Of a stretch of 24,663 bases of DNA, positions 1-7,199 are shown in pieces; the first letter of the stretch is position 1, and every line of letters begins with the position of its first letter. This stretch comes from Muribaculum sp. (lineage in GTDB: Bacteria > Bacillota > Clostridia > Lachnospirales > Lachnospiraceae), in assembly GCA_023663505.1 (NCBI GenBank), contig JAMPHH010000050.1, forward strand, positions 1 through 24,663, read 5' to 3'. The position numbers and the translations under genes were made by a program. The notes under the pieces were generated by a model. It had not been told where the DNA came from. It saw nothing but the letters and a program-made list of their open reading frames with translations, and searched no databases.

Positions 1-50
1 ACGCGCACTCGGGACTTTCACCCGTTAGAGAACGCCCATGCTGGGCAAAC
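1..50 (-). mobile_element. Possible 5' end of a group II intron (truncated by window edge)
   Basis: Read on the minus strand from 50 to 1, the sequence begins GTTTGCCCAGCATGGGCG and goes on to CTAACGGGTGAAAGTCCC. This resembles the start of bacterial group II introns, whose 5' end is usually GUGYG followed by a GCCCAGCAUGGGC-like hairpin and a GGGUGAAAGUCCC segment. The first five bases, GTTTG, differ from the consensus at one position. The element starts directly after the T-run of the T-box terminator, and insertion just downstream of intrinsic terminators is known behaviour for class C group II introns. The rest, including any reverse transcriptase gene, would lie beyond the left edge, so this is recognition by resemblance only. 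Confidence 0.4.
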
Positions 51-83
51 AAAATCCCTTGCAGCCATCAAGACTGCAAGGGA
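47..83 (-). terminator. Intrinsic terminator of the T-box leader
   Basis: On the minus strand TCCCTTGCAG (83-74) and CTGCAAGGGA (64-55) form a perfect 10-bp stem with a 9-base loop, followed by TTTTGTTT. The CCCTT of its 5' arm can instead pair with the AAGGG of the T-box sequence, giving the mutually exclusive antiterminator expected of this class. Confidence 0.88.
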
Positions 84-312
84 CGCTGATTCTATGCGCG
101 GTTCCACCCTTGTTGCAATAAGCGTGTCGCTCATTGCCACCTCGTCTGCCTGTAACGGAAGCACCCGGGCTGTATTAAAGCCACTCGGAGGTGGTGTTCA
201 AATGTATCCCCGCAAAACCGCTTTCAGCTCCTGTCTTGTGCGCTATATGCACTCCGCAGGGCGGTTCTCTCTGGTACGATTCCACATTCTACTGTCCTCG
301 TCAACGTTTTAA
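47..312 (-). promoter_or_regulatory. T-box leader (tRNA-sensing), probably threonine-specific
   Basis: The minus strand carries the hallmark T-box sequence AAGGGTGGAACCGCG (about 97-111), which pairs with the acceptor end of uncharged tRNA to form an antiterminator. Upstream are Stem I features: GAGG pairing with CCTC at the base, then an internal loop with AGTA on one side and TTGAACACCA on the other, closed by ATGT/ACAT, plus an AGAGAG motif and a distal AGCTGAAAGCGG segment. The specifier codon is most likely ACC (threonine), because it is followed by the expected purine; CAC (histidine) is the alternative reading. The controlled gene, perhaps a threonyl-tRNA synthetase or a threonine biosynthesis gene, lies to the left of the window. 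Confidence 0.9.
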
Positions 313-331
313 TCATCATTTATGATTCCTA

Positions 332-360
332 ATCATAAACTATTTTATGCGGAATGTAAA
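332..360 (-). promoter_or_regulatory. Promoter of the T-box transcript
   Basis: On the minus strand a -35 box TTTACA (360-355) and a -10 box TATGAT (337-332) are separated by 17 bp, close to the sigma-A consensus. Transcription would begin near 325, just before Stem I of the T-box. It lies immediately downstream of the CarD-family gene, so the T-box gene is an independent unit. No convincing terminator is visible between the CarD stop codon and this promoter. Confidence 0.7.
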
Positions 361-391
361 GTACTTTCTGAAAAAACATCAAAAGTAAATC

Positions 392-892
392 TTATTTTTC
401 CATCTCCTTGGTGATATAGTCCTCGACCTCACCCCGCTGCATCTGAAGGGATACCGCCAGCTCGCCATAGAGATTGTCCTCCGCAAGACGGTAATATTTG
501 GCGTCCACCGCCGTCACCTTCCGTCCTGCCTCCAAACGCTTTTGCTTGCGCAGATAGATTGTCTTGATGACCCGAATCCATTCCGCACAGTCATTGGTTC
601 GTATGCAGCCGCGATATTCCTGCTCAAGCAGCTTATCATTGGAAATATTGATCAGCGGGATCTCGGGAATCCCCTGAATCAGCCGATCCGCCTCCTCGCG
701 GCTCAGCACCCTGCGCAGGGAACTGTCCGCCGTATCCACCGGTACATAAACTGTGCTGCCCGCCATATAGACAGGCTTCAGGATATAATATTCCCGCTCC
801 TTGTCCACGCCGGCAATATCCAACGTGGTGATATCCTCGACCACACAGACACCTTTGTTACCGCTTACTACATACTCATCCTTACTAAACAC
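392..892 (-). CDS. CarD/CdnL-family transcriptional regulator
   Basis: A 166-residue cytoplasmic protein of the CarD_CdnL_TRCF family, whose members bind the RNA polymerase beta subunit through an N-terminal Tudor-like domain and stabilise open complexes. The N-terminal domain (about residues 1-60) shows the family pattern: VVSGNKGVCVVEDI, then a segment ending YYILKPVYMAGSTVYVPVD. The C-terminal half is helical and charged, matching the DNA-contacting domain. The start is GTG at 892, preceded by AAGGA at good spacing; no in-frame ATG fits the family start better. It has its own promoter candidate at 972-1000 and is separated by 256 bp from the upstream amidase. Targets cannot be read from sequence; rRNA and housekeeping promoters are typical of the family. 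Confidence 0.9.
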   Translation of the reverse strand: MFSKDEYVVSGNKGVCVVEDITTLDIAGVDKEREYYILKPVYMAGSTVYVPVDTADSSLRRVLSREEADRLIQGIPEIPLINISNDKLLEQEYRGCIRTNDCAEWIRVIKTIYLRKQKRLEAGRKVTAVDAKYYRLAEDNLYGELAVSLQMQRGEVEDYITKEMEK

Positions 893-942
893 CTGAATCT
901 TCCTTTCTCAATAATGACCATCCCTGACGCGAAGAATGGCAG

Positions 943-961
943 GGCAGCCCGCAAAAGGCTG
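943..961 (-). promoter_or_regulatory. Hairpin in the 5' leader of the CarD-family gene
   Basis: GCAGCC and GGCTGC form a 6-bp stem around a 7-base loop between the candidate promoter and the start codon. A second, weaker pairing (CCCTG with CAGGG) lies closer to the gene. There is no T-run, so it is not a terminator; it may stabilise or control the leader. Function unknown. Confidence 0.3.
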
Positions 962-971
962 CAAATCGCCT

Positions 972-1000
972 ACAATAATGTTATAACCTTATTTTAACAA
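972..1000 (-). promoter_or_regulatory. Candidate promoter for the CarD-family gene
   Basis: The minus strand has TTGTTA (1000-995), a 17-bp spacer and TATTGT (977-972). Transcription would start near 965 and give a leader of about 70 nt. The match is moderate; the surrounding AT-rich stretch at 980-1040 supports it. Confidence 0.5.
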
Positions 1001-1148
1001 ATTAAACAGCAAAATGTCAGCTAATTTTGCGCAAATAAATAAATTTTGTGAAAACTGTCTGTAATATCTCGGTGCTTTTTTGTGCAAAATGCGCTGTTTA
1101 TGTACTATTTTTGCAGCCGCCATATAGCTAAACCTTACCAACCCGCCG

Positions 1149-2216
1149 CTACTCGGTCTTTCCCGCAAAATACGCATCTACGCCGTCCGCGATTCCGTCC
1201 GCGATCTGCTGTTGATATTCCTCGTCCGCCATCAGAGCGTCCTCCGCCTCGTTGGTCATAAATCCCATCTCCACAATCGTCACCGGCACCTGACACCAGT
1301 TGATGCCCGACATGGTATCCGTCTCCACAACCCTGCGCTTGTTCGCACCCGTGGCGCTGACCACCCCGTCCAGAATATAGGCAGAGAGGGTTTTGGAGTC
1401 CTCATAGAGAGCGGCGTTGTAGGGATTGTCCTTGGTCTGGCACAGGGTCTCCACGCCATTTGCGCCGGAATTGTCCGAGGCATTGGCATGAACGCGTATA
1501 AACGCGTCCGCCCCCGCCTCGTTTGCCATCTCCGCCCTCTCAGCATTGCTGATATTCACATCGTTGGTGGTGCGAACCATAAGCACATCATAGCCTCTGT
1601 CCTGCAGCTCCACGCAAAGCTTCTCTGACACAGCCAATGTCAGCTCATATTCATACAGACCGCTGACGCAGCCCTTGGTGCCGCCTGCTACCTTGGCTTT
1701 CATCTGCGTCGCGCCCGGTCCTATGGGTTCCTTCTCAGTGTTCCCCTTCGCCTGATGCCCTGCGTCGATGACCACCAGACGCCCTGTGGGGGCGGCGGGC
1801 GGTGCCTGTGGTGATACAGCTTCAGGCTGGGAAGTCGGTTGGGAATCGACAGTCTGCGCCATGCTTTCGCTTTCCTGCACCTGAACCGTTTGACTTTGGT
1901 AGTCAATTGCTTGGGATTCCTGCGTTTGAGACTCTTGTTTATGAGATTCCGATGTCTGGGATTCCAATGTTTGGGATTCTGATATCTGGGATTCTGATGT
2001 TTCGGATTCCAAACTCTGCATCTCTGTATTTATGGATTCCTGTTTTATGGTTGTCTGTCCATGATCTGCTGCCATCTCGCTTCGGGACTCCTCCGGCAGC
2101 AGCGGGAGGATCGCCTGTTCCACCTTGGCAGTCTCCGCGTCCCCACATCCGACCAGACACAATAACGCTATACACATAAAAATTATAGATATCCTTCGCA
2201 ACCCGCCATATTCCAT
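1149..2216 (-). CDS. Lipoprotein N-acetylmuramoyl-L-alanine amidase (Amidase_3)
   Basis: A 355-residue cell-wall hydrolase predicted to cleave the amide bond between MurNAc and the stem peptide. Residues 1-24 form a lipoprotein signal with lipobox LVGC (Cys24), so the enzyme should be anchored on the outer face of the membrane. Residues about 60-135 are a Ser/Glu/Gln/Thr-rich linker of ESQ-type repeats ending in a Pro/Ala hinge. The catalytic domain runs from about 145 to the end: zinc ligands His154 (DAGHQ), probably Glu189 (GLYEYEL) and His243 (RVHAN), and catalytic Glu316 (VEMGF). It lies 39 bp downstream of prfA and is probably co-transcribed. The Shine-Dalgarno before ATG 2216 is weak (GGGTGA, spaced widely). 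Confidence 0.93.
   Translation of the reverse strand: MEYGGLRRISIIFMCIALLCLVGCGDAETAKVEQAILPLLPEESRSEMAADHGQTTIKQESINTEMQSLESETSESQISESQTLESQTSESHKQESQTQESQAIDYQSQTVQVQESESMAQTVDSQPTSQPEAVSPQAPPAAPTGRLVVIDAGHQAKGNTEKEPIGPGATQMKAKVAGGTKGCVSGLYEYELTLAVSEKLCVELQDRGYDVLMVRTTNDVNISNAERAEMANEAGADAFIRVHANASDNSGANGVETLCQTKDNPYNAALYEDSKTLSAYILDGVVSATGANKRRVVETDTMSGINWCQVPVTIVEMGFMTNEAEDALMADEEYQQQIADGIADGVDAYFAGKTE
1911..2015 (-). repeat. ESQ-type coding repeats in the amidase linker
   Basis: The DNA encoding residues about 68-102 consists of degenerate short repeats around GGGATTC/GAGAATCC-like units, giving ESQ, SES and ESQT peptides in series. It is a low-complexity, acidic, presumably disordered spacer between the lipid anchor and the amidase domain. 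Such tracts vary in length by slippage. Confidence 0.7.
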
Positions 2217-2255
2217 TTCACAACTTCACCCTAACCGTTTTTTCTCCCGCTTGCT

Positions 2256-3332
2256 TTAATTTTCCTGCATCTTCAGTAATTTTGCCGCCTGATCTGCGGC
2301 GATGCAGGCGTCAAGAATCTCCTGAATATCTCCGTTCATCACCTTGTCCAGCTTGTAGATCGTCAGTCCGATACGATGATCGGTGACGCGTCCTTGGGGA
2401 AAATTATATGTGCGTATCTTCTCGGAGCGGTCGCCTGTCCCGATCTGACTGCGGCGCAGCTCCGCCTCCGCATCATGGCGCTGCTGCTGCTCTATATCGT
2501 AGAGCTTTGCCTTCAGCAGGGCAAATGCCTTCGCCTTATTCTGAATCTGAGACTTCTCCGTCTGGCTGTATACCACGATACCCGTGGGATAATGTGTCAA
2601 ACGCACTGCAGAGTCCGTGGTGTTGACACACTGCCCGCCGTTTCCCGACGCGCGCATCACGTCAATCCTGATATCCTTGTCCTCGATCTTAATGTCAATA
2701 TCCTCATCCACCTCGGGCATCACAGCCACGCTGATCGTGGAGGTGTGAATACGCCCGCCGCTCTCTGTCTCCGGCACACGCTGTACACGGTGCACTCCGC
2801 TCTCGTATTTCATAACAGAGTATGCCCCCTGACCGGTGATCGTAAACTGCACTTCCTTCATGCCGCCGATACCTATCTCGTCGGAGTTCATGATCTCCAC
2901 CCGCCAATGCCTGCCCTCAGCATAATGGACATACATGCGATAGATTTCCGCCGCAAATAAAGCCGCCTCGTCTCCGCCCGCTCCCGCGCGGATCTCCACG
3001 ATCACATTCTTATCGTCGTTGGGATCCTTGGGAAGCAGCAGAACCTTCAATTCCTGCTCAAGCTCCTCCACACGTTTGCGGCTGTCGCTCAAGGTCTCCT
3101 TGATCATATCGCGCATTTCATCGTCGCTCTCCTCCTCAAGCATGGCGAGGGAGTCATCAATGTCCTGCTTGCTCCTTTTGTACTCCGTATAAGCCTCCAC
3201 AATGGGCGCTAGGTCGCTCTGTTCCTTCATAAGCTTCCTGAAACGCTCCTGATTGTTGGCGACAGTGGGCTCGTGAAGCTCACCCATAATCTCCTCATAT
3301 CGAATCAGTAAATCCTCTAATTTGTCAAACAT
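2256..3332 (-). CDS. prfA: Peptide chain release factor 1
   Basis: A 358-residue class I release factor that reads UAA and UAG and triggers peptidyl-tRNA hydrolysis. The codon-recognition tripeptide is PET (187-189) in RVPETESGGR, the PxT form of RF1 rather than the SPF of RF2. The catalytic GGQ is at 232-234 (GNGGQCVNTTDSAV). Length and order (coiled N-terminal domain, then codon-recognition and GGQ domains) are full and normal. The start is ATG 3332, not the in-frame GTG 15 bp upstream, because GGAGAGG lies at the right distance before the ATG. prmC ends 35 bp upstream; its product methylates the GGQ glutamine. Confidence 0.97.
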   Translation of the reverse strand: MFDKLEDLLIRYEEIMGELHEPTVANNQERFRKLMKEQSDLAPIVEAYTEYKRSKQDIDDSLAMLEEESDDEMRDMIKETLSDSRKRVEELEQELKVLLLPKDPNDDKNVIVEIRAGAGGDEAALFAAEIYRMYVHYAEGRHWRVEIMNSDEIGIGGMKEVQFTITGQGAYSVMKYESGVHRVQRVPETESGGRIHTSTISVAVMPEVDEDIDIKIEDKDIRIDVMRASGNGGQCVNTTDSAVRLTHYPTGIVVYSQTEKSQIQNKAKAFALLKAKLYDIEQQQRHDAEAELRRSQIGTGDRSEKIRTYNFPQGRVTDHRIGLTIYKLDKVMNGDIQEILDACIAADQAAKLLKMQEN

Positions 3333-3367
3333 AATCAACCTCTCCACAATCTAATCTGAAACACCGA

Positions 3368-4213
3368 CTACGTCCGCACGATCCAAGTCCCATAAACCAC
3401 TCTGTCCAAGCCTGCGTAATCCTTCACCATCTGTATATCAACGAATCCCGCCTGCTCCATCAAAGCCGTGACTGCTGCCGTCTGGTCAAAGCCAATCTCA
3501 AAATACAGCAAACCGCCGCTCACCAGATAAGCCCTGCTCTCCTCGACGATCGCCCGATAGTAAAACAAACCGTCCTCCCCGCCGTCCAATGCCTGCAGGG
3601 GCTCATGTTCCCGCACCTCAGGCATCAGTCCCGCAATCTCCCCGCGCCTGATATACGGGGGATTGGACACGATAATATCAAATCTGCCCTCCACATGCTC
3701 AAACAGATCACTTTCCGTCAAGGTCAAGTCACTGCCCTCGCACAGCCGTCTCGCATTTTCAGCCGCCACAGCCAGAGCCTCCCCCGAAATATCCACCCCG
3801 ACGCCCTCGCAGTCATTGGAATAATGAAGCAGGCTTAAAATAATACAGCCGCTTCCGGTACACATATCCAGAATGCGCATACCGTCATGAAGGCTCCTCA
3901 ACACCTCCTCCACCAGAATCTCCGTGTCCTGTCTGGGCACCAGCACATGCTCATTCACCGTGAACCGCAAGCCCATAAATTCCTGCGTTCCCGTCAACTG
4001 CTGCAGGGGAATCCTCCCTGCGCGCCGCGCGATTATCTCTTTGTATCGATTCTGCTCATCTGCCGTCACTTCCCTGTCACTATGCGCCAAGAGCGTATTG
4101 CGATCCGTGTCGCAGACATATTCCAACAAAAGTCTGGCGTCCAGAGAAGCCTCCGGTACGCCTGCCTCCGTAAGCTTCCCGACTCCCTTTTCATAACATT
4201 CCCGATATGTCAT
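3368..4213 (-). CDS. prmC: Release-factor glutamine N5-methyltransferase PrmC
   Basis: A 281-residue SAM-dependent methyltransferase that modifies the glutamine of the GGQ motif in release factors. The N-terminal helical domain (about 1-75) is followed by the LVPRQDTE segment (91-98), SAM-binding motif I DMCTGSGC (116-123), the acidic GVDIS (138-143) and the catalytic NPPY (184-187), the signature of glutamine/adenine N-methyltransferases. It lies between the DUF1385 gene (21 bp upstream) and prfA (35 bp downstream), the standard prmC-prfA pairing. ATG 4213 has only a weak G-rich Shine-Dalgarno, so translation may depend on coupling to the upstream gene. Confidence 0.96.
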   Translation of the reverse strand: MTYRECYEKGVGKLTEAGVPEASLDARLLLEYVCDTDRNTLLAHSDREVTADEQNRYKEIIARRAGRIPLQQLTGTQEFMGLRFTVNEHVLVPRQDTEILVEEVLRSLHDGMRILDMCTGSGCIILSLLHYSNDCEGVGVDISGEALAVAAENARRLCEGSDLTLTESDLFEHVEGRFDIIVSNPPYIRRGEIAGLMPEVREHEPLQALDGGEDGLFYYRAIVEESRAYLVSGGLLYFEIGFDQTAAVTALMEQAGFVDIQMVKDYAGLDRVVYGTWIVRT

Positions 4214-4234
4214 ACCCGCATTTCCCCGACATCT

Positions 4235-5200
4235 TCACTCACTGTCCCCGTCCGCCTCATAGTCAAAATTCTTCTTCAGATATTCTCTCCAATCAAACAC
4301 CGCCTCCACCGCAGCTATGGCGACCTCCGCCATCTGCTTGTCCGGCTCTCTCGTGGTCAGACGTTGGATCAGCATTCCCGGTGCGGACAGAATCCGCACG
4401 ATAATATTATCGCTCCTGCCCGCCAGACGGATAATCTCATAGGAAATCCCCGCCACCACAGGCATCAACAAAATGCGCAGCAGCACCCGCTGCACCACAT
4501 TATCCACCCTGATAAAAAAGAACAACACGATACTCACCAGCATGACAAAAAAGATAAAGCTGGTGCCGCATCGCCTGTGCAGTCTCGAGCTCCTCATCAC
4601 ATTGTGCACGGTGAGCGGTCTGCCCTTCTCCACACAATTAATGCATTTATGCTCCGCCCCATGATACTGGTAAAGGCGGCGGATATCCTTCATGGCGCTG
4701 ATTCCCCATGTATAAAGCAGGAAGATCACGATTCTGATACAGCCCTCCAGAATGGCGAGCAACGACATATTTCTGATATATTTCTCAAAAAAGGAGGATA
4801 TCACAAAAGGAAGCACCACAAAAATCCCCACCGCCAACGCGATGGAAAAGAGCGCAACCAACACGTTCAGCAGCTTCTCGCCCTGACCGCCGCTGACCCT
4901 CTCCGCCGTCCGCTCCACCTTGGAATCCTCGTTTTCATCCTCATAAAAGGAAGCGGAATAATTCAACACCCTCGTCCCGAGTATCATGGAATCCAAAAAA
5001 TTAAAAATCCCCCTGATAAACGGAAGGTTAGTCAGGCTGCTGCCATGCAGCACCCCCTGATAATTCTCCAGCTCCACCTCTATCTCGCCATTGGGCTTTC
5101 TCACCGCAACGGCATATTTCTCTTTATTTTTCATCATGACGCCTTCCAGAACGGCCTGTCCGCCGATTCCGGAATAGCGACTGCCTCTCCTCTTTGCCAT
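4235..5200 (-). CDS. DUF1385 (YqhQ-like) integral membrane protein
   Basis: A 321-residue membrane protein of the DUF1385 family, whose biochemical role is unknown to me. The N-terminal GIGGQAVLEGVMMK motif (about 11-24) and the central YHGAEHKCINC and SRLHRRCGTSF motifs, rich in His and Cys, are the family signature and could bind metal. Hydrophobic segments suggest about four membrane spans, including one near 108-136 and others around the cysteine-rich centre. ATG 5200 is preferred over the GTG 6 bp upstream because AGGGG is better spaced to it. It heads the DUF1385-prmC-prfA-amidase group; a DUF1385 gene beside prmC-prfA is a recurrent arrangement in clostridia. Confidence 0.92.
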   Translation of the reverse strand: MAKRRGSRYSGIGGQAVLEGVMMKNKEKYAVAVRKPNGEIEVELENYQGVLHGSSLTNLPFIRGIFNFLDSMILGTRVLNYSASFYEDENEDSKVERTAERVSGGQGEKLLNVLVALFSIALAVGIFVVLPFVISSFFEKYIRNMSLLAILEGCIRIVIFLLYTWGISAMKDIRRLYQYHGAEHKCINCVEKGRPLTVHNVMRSSRLHRRCGTSFIFFVMLVSIVLFFFIRVDNVVQRVLLRILLMPVVAGISYEIIRLAGRSDNIIVRILSAPGMLIQRLTTREPDKQMAEVAIAAVEAVFDWREYLKKNFDYEADGDSE

Positions 5201-5265
5201 AGCCACCCCTGCCGCAGGCCTGCTTCACAAGCCCGCCTATTGCGCCAAACGCATACCTGCTTCAT

Positions 5266-5274
5266 ATTGTAGCA
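5266..5274 (-). promoter_or_regulatory. Extended -10 promoter candidate for the DUF1385-prmC-prfA group
   Basis: The minus strand reads TGCTACAAT, an extended -10 (TGn plus TACAAT), overlapping the T-run of the rpmE terminator. No good -35 is visible. It would give a leader of about 60 nt before ATG 5200 and lets the downstream genes be read independently of rpmE. Confidence 0.4.
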
Positions 5275-5305
5275 AAAAGGCTGAGATAGAAATACCTCAG
5301 CCTTT
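5271..5305 (-). terminator. Intrinsic terminator downstream of rpmE
   Basis: On the minus strand AAAGGCTGAG and CTCAGCCTTT make a perfect 10-bp stem with a 10-base loop, followed by a T-rich tail (TTTTTGCT counting the end of the stem). It sits 11 bp after the rpmE stop codon. Confidence 0.92.
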
Positions 5306-5316
5306 GCCTTACCTTC

Positions 5317-5517
5317 TTATTTGACACCGTATTTCTTGTTGAACTTATCAATACGTCCGTCAGCTCTCGCGGTCTTCTGCTGACCTGTGTAGAACGAATG
5401 ACACTTAGAGCAAACCTCGACGTGAATCTCCTTCTTGGTTGAGCCTGTCACGAACGTGTTGCCGCAGTTGCAGGTAACGGTTGCCTGATAGTATTCGGGA
5501 TGAATTCCTTCTTTCAT
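5317..5517 (-). CDS. rpmE: 50S ribosomal protein bL31
   Basis: A 66-residue ribosomal protein. It starts MKEGIHPEYY and contains the zinc-ribbon cysteines of the C+ type: CNC near residues 16-18 and CSKC near 36-39, followed by HSFYTGQQK. ATG 5517 is preceded by GAGAGGTG at good spacing; longer in-frame readings upstream have no support. It has its own strong promoter (5599-5627) and terminator (5271-5305), so it is a monocistronic unit between rho and the DUF1385 group. A zinc-binding bL31 commonly doubles as a zinc reserve and can be replaced by a zinc-free paralogue; no paralogue is in the window. Confidence 0.97.
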   Translation of the reverse strand: MKEGIHPEYYQATVTCNCGNTFVTGSTKKEIHVEVCSKCHSFYTGQQKTARADGRIDKFNKKYGVK

Positions 5518-5548
5518 GTTTCTCACCTCTCTATAAAAATATGGTATT

Positions 5549-5583
5549 GGTTCTATGTTCTCATCCTCACTGCCTATGGAACC
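5549..5583 (-). promoter_or_regulatory. Possible leader hairpin of rpmE
   Basis: GGTTCCATAG and CATAGAACC, both inside the short rpmE leader, can pair over most of their length around a loop of about 17 bases. They lie between the predicted transcription start and the Shine-Dalgarno. Autoregulation through the leader is known for several ribosomal proteins; here it is only a possibility. Confidence 0.3.
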
Positions 5584-5598
5584 ACAAACAGCGATACT

Positions 5599-5627
5599 AT
5601 TGTAACACAGGGAACAGATGCTTGCAA
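5599..5627 (-). promoter_or_regulatory. Promoter of rpmE
   Basis: TTGCAA (5627-5622), a 17-bp spacer and TACAAT (5604-5599) on the minus strand form a near-consensus sigma-A promoter. It lies in the 128-bp gap between rho and rpmE and gives a leader of roughly 75 nt. Confidence 0.78.
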
Positions 5628-5645
5628 TACCCAATTTACAATAAA

Positions 5646-7199
5646 TCAAATAAATTTGTTCTTTTTGACCGTATGGACAAACTCCACGTTATTCCGGGTG
5701 CGTGAGAACATCTCCAGAATCCGATCCGTAGCCTCGTCGGATTTCATACCGTTCAGCGCCTTCCTCATAATATTGATAGCCTCCAGCTCCTCCGTGTCGA
5801 GCAGCAGATCCTCGCGTCGGGTACTGGATTTGGCAAGATCAATGGCAGGGAAAATGCGCTTCTCGGAGAGCTTGCGGTCAAGCACGATCTCCATGTTACC
5901 CGTTCCCTTAAATTCCTCGTAAACCACGTCGTCCATCTTACTTCCGGTCTCCACCAGCGCGGTCGCCAGGATCGTCAGACTCCCGCCCTCCCGCATATTG
6001 CGGGCAGCGCCAAAGAAACGCTTCGGCATATGAAGCGCAGCCGGATCAAGACCGCCGGACAGGGTACGTCCACTGGGGGGAACCACCTGATTGTACGCCC
6101 TTGTGAGACGGGTGATGCTGTCCAGCAGGATCACCACATCCTTCTTGTGCTCAACCAGACGCTTCGCGCGCTCGATCACCATCTCCGAAACACGCTTGTG
6201 ATGCTCCGGAAGCTCGTCAAAGGTAGAGTAGATCACCTCCACATTCTCGCCCGTGATAGCCTCCTTGATATCCGTCACCTCCTCGGGACGCTCATCAATC
6301 AACAGGATCAGCATATGCATACGCGGGTTCGCCCGCAGAACCGACTTGGCAACCTCCTTCAAAAGCGTGGTTTTGCCCGCCTTGGGCGGGGAGACGATCA
6401 TACCACGCTGTCCCTTACCCACAGGGCTCACCATATCCATGACCCTCATCGCCACGCCGCAGCCCGGCGTCTCCAATTGAATGCGTTCATTGGGGAATAT
6501 CGGGGTCATATCCTCAAAGTTCCTGCGCTTTGCGCACTCCTCCGGAGAATAGCCGTTGATAGAGCGCACAAACAAAAGGGCGCTGAATTTCTCCTGCTGG
6601 GTCTTCACCCGCTTGTTGCCACACAGGATATCCCCCGTCTTAAGCCCAAAACGGCGAATCTGACTGGGAGCCACATAGACATCGTTCTCCCCCGGCAGAT
6701 AATTCTCGCAGCGGATAAAGCCATACCCATCCGGCATTACCTCCAGAATACCGCTTGCCTCCAGACCGCTGTCCAAATCCTTGGGAAGCTGGGCGTCCTC
6801 CCCGTTCTCCTGTGCATGGGACGATAAAGACTCATCCTGCCCCCTCTGATACTGTTCCTCCTGATTCCTCTGGTAACGGTCGTCTTGATTCCTCTGGTAA
6901 CGGTCGTCCTGATTCCTCTGATAACGATCGTCCTGACCTCTCCTCGGGCGTTCAGACCAATTCCTCTGCCCCCGCTCCTCCTGACTTCTCGAGGGGCGGT
7001 CATCCTGACTCCTCTGTGGACGCTCCGGCTGAGCCTTCTGAGCCTTCTCCTCCTCGGCGGTCTGCCTCTGACGCTCGTCCTCCGCCAGCATAGCCTCCAC
7101 CAGCTCCGCCTTCTTCATTGTGGAGGTTCCCTTCAACCCCCGCACCTTGGCGAGCTCCTTCAATTGCAGTAACTGTAATGATTCGTATTTTTCTCTCAT
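5646..7199 (-). CDS. rho: Transcription termination factor Rho, with an R/Q/N/D-rich insertion
   Basis: A 517-residue hexameric RNA helicase that ends transcription of untranslated RNA. A Rho_N domain (about 1-40) is followed by a highly charged insertion (about 41-148) containing DDRYQRNQ in tandem, then the RNA-binding cold-shock-like domain (from GILEVMPDGYGFIR, 150-163), the ATPase with Walker A PPKAGKTT (271-278), Walker B VVILLDS (355-361) and a loop SGGLDPAALH (381-390). Rho without such an insertion is roughly 420 residues; the excess is the insertion. ATG 7199 is chosen over the in-frame TTG 12 bp upstream since GGGAGG fits it. Similar disordered insertions occur in other clostridial Rho proteins, where RNA-binding or prion-like roles have been proposed. 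No terminator is seen before rpmE. Confidence 0.97.
   Translation of the reverse strand: MREKYESLQLLQLKELAKVRGLKGTSTMKKAELVEAMLAEDERQRQTAEEEKAQKAQPERPQRSQDDRPSRSQEERGQRNWSERPRRGQDDRYQRNQDDRYQRNQDDRYQRNQEEQYQRGQDESLSSHAQENGEDAQLPKDLDSGLEASGILEVMPDGYGFIRCENYLPGENDVYVAPSQIRRFGLKTGDILCGNKRVKTQQEKFSALLFVRSINGYSPEECAKRRNFEDMTPIFPNERIQLETPGCGVAMRVMDMVSPVGKGQRGMIVSPPKAGKTTLLKEVAKSVLRANPRMHMLILLIDERPEEVTDIKEAITGENVEVIYSTFDELPEHHKRVSEMVIERAKRLVEHKKDVVILLDSITRLTRAYNQVVPPSGRTLSGGLDPAALHMPKRFFGAARNMREGGSLTILATALVETGSKMDDVVYEEFKGTGNMEIVLDRKLSEKRIFPAIDLAKSSTRREDLLLDTEELEAINIMRKALNGMKSDEATDRILEMFSRTRNNVEFVHTVKKNKFI
6863..6934 (-). repeat. Three tandem 24-bp repeats inside rho
   Basis: The units at 6863-6886, 6887-6910 and 6911-6934 differ by only a few bases (for example GGTAACGG against GATAACGA) and each encodes the octapeptide DDRYQRNQ or a one-step variant. 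Degenerate units flank them on both sides. The reading frame is kept, so copy number could change without breaking rho. Confidence 0.93.

Noticed and set aside
94..312. Plus-strand open frame of 72 codons
   Set aside because: It lies entirely antisense to the T-box leader, whose conserved motifs explain the sequence.
989..1177. Minus-strand frame of 62 codons between the amidase and CarD genes
   Set aside because: No ribosome-binding site, overlaps the amidase end, and covers the AT-rich promoter region of the CarD-family gene.
3887..5272. Plus-strand open frame of 461 codons across prmC and the DUF1385 gene
   Set aside because: It is antisense to two well-recognised genes, has no Shine-Dalgarno, and its translation is His/Gln/Pro-rich with no family resemblance.
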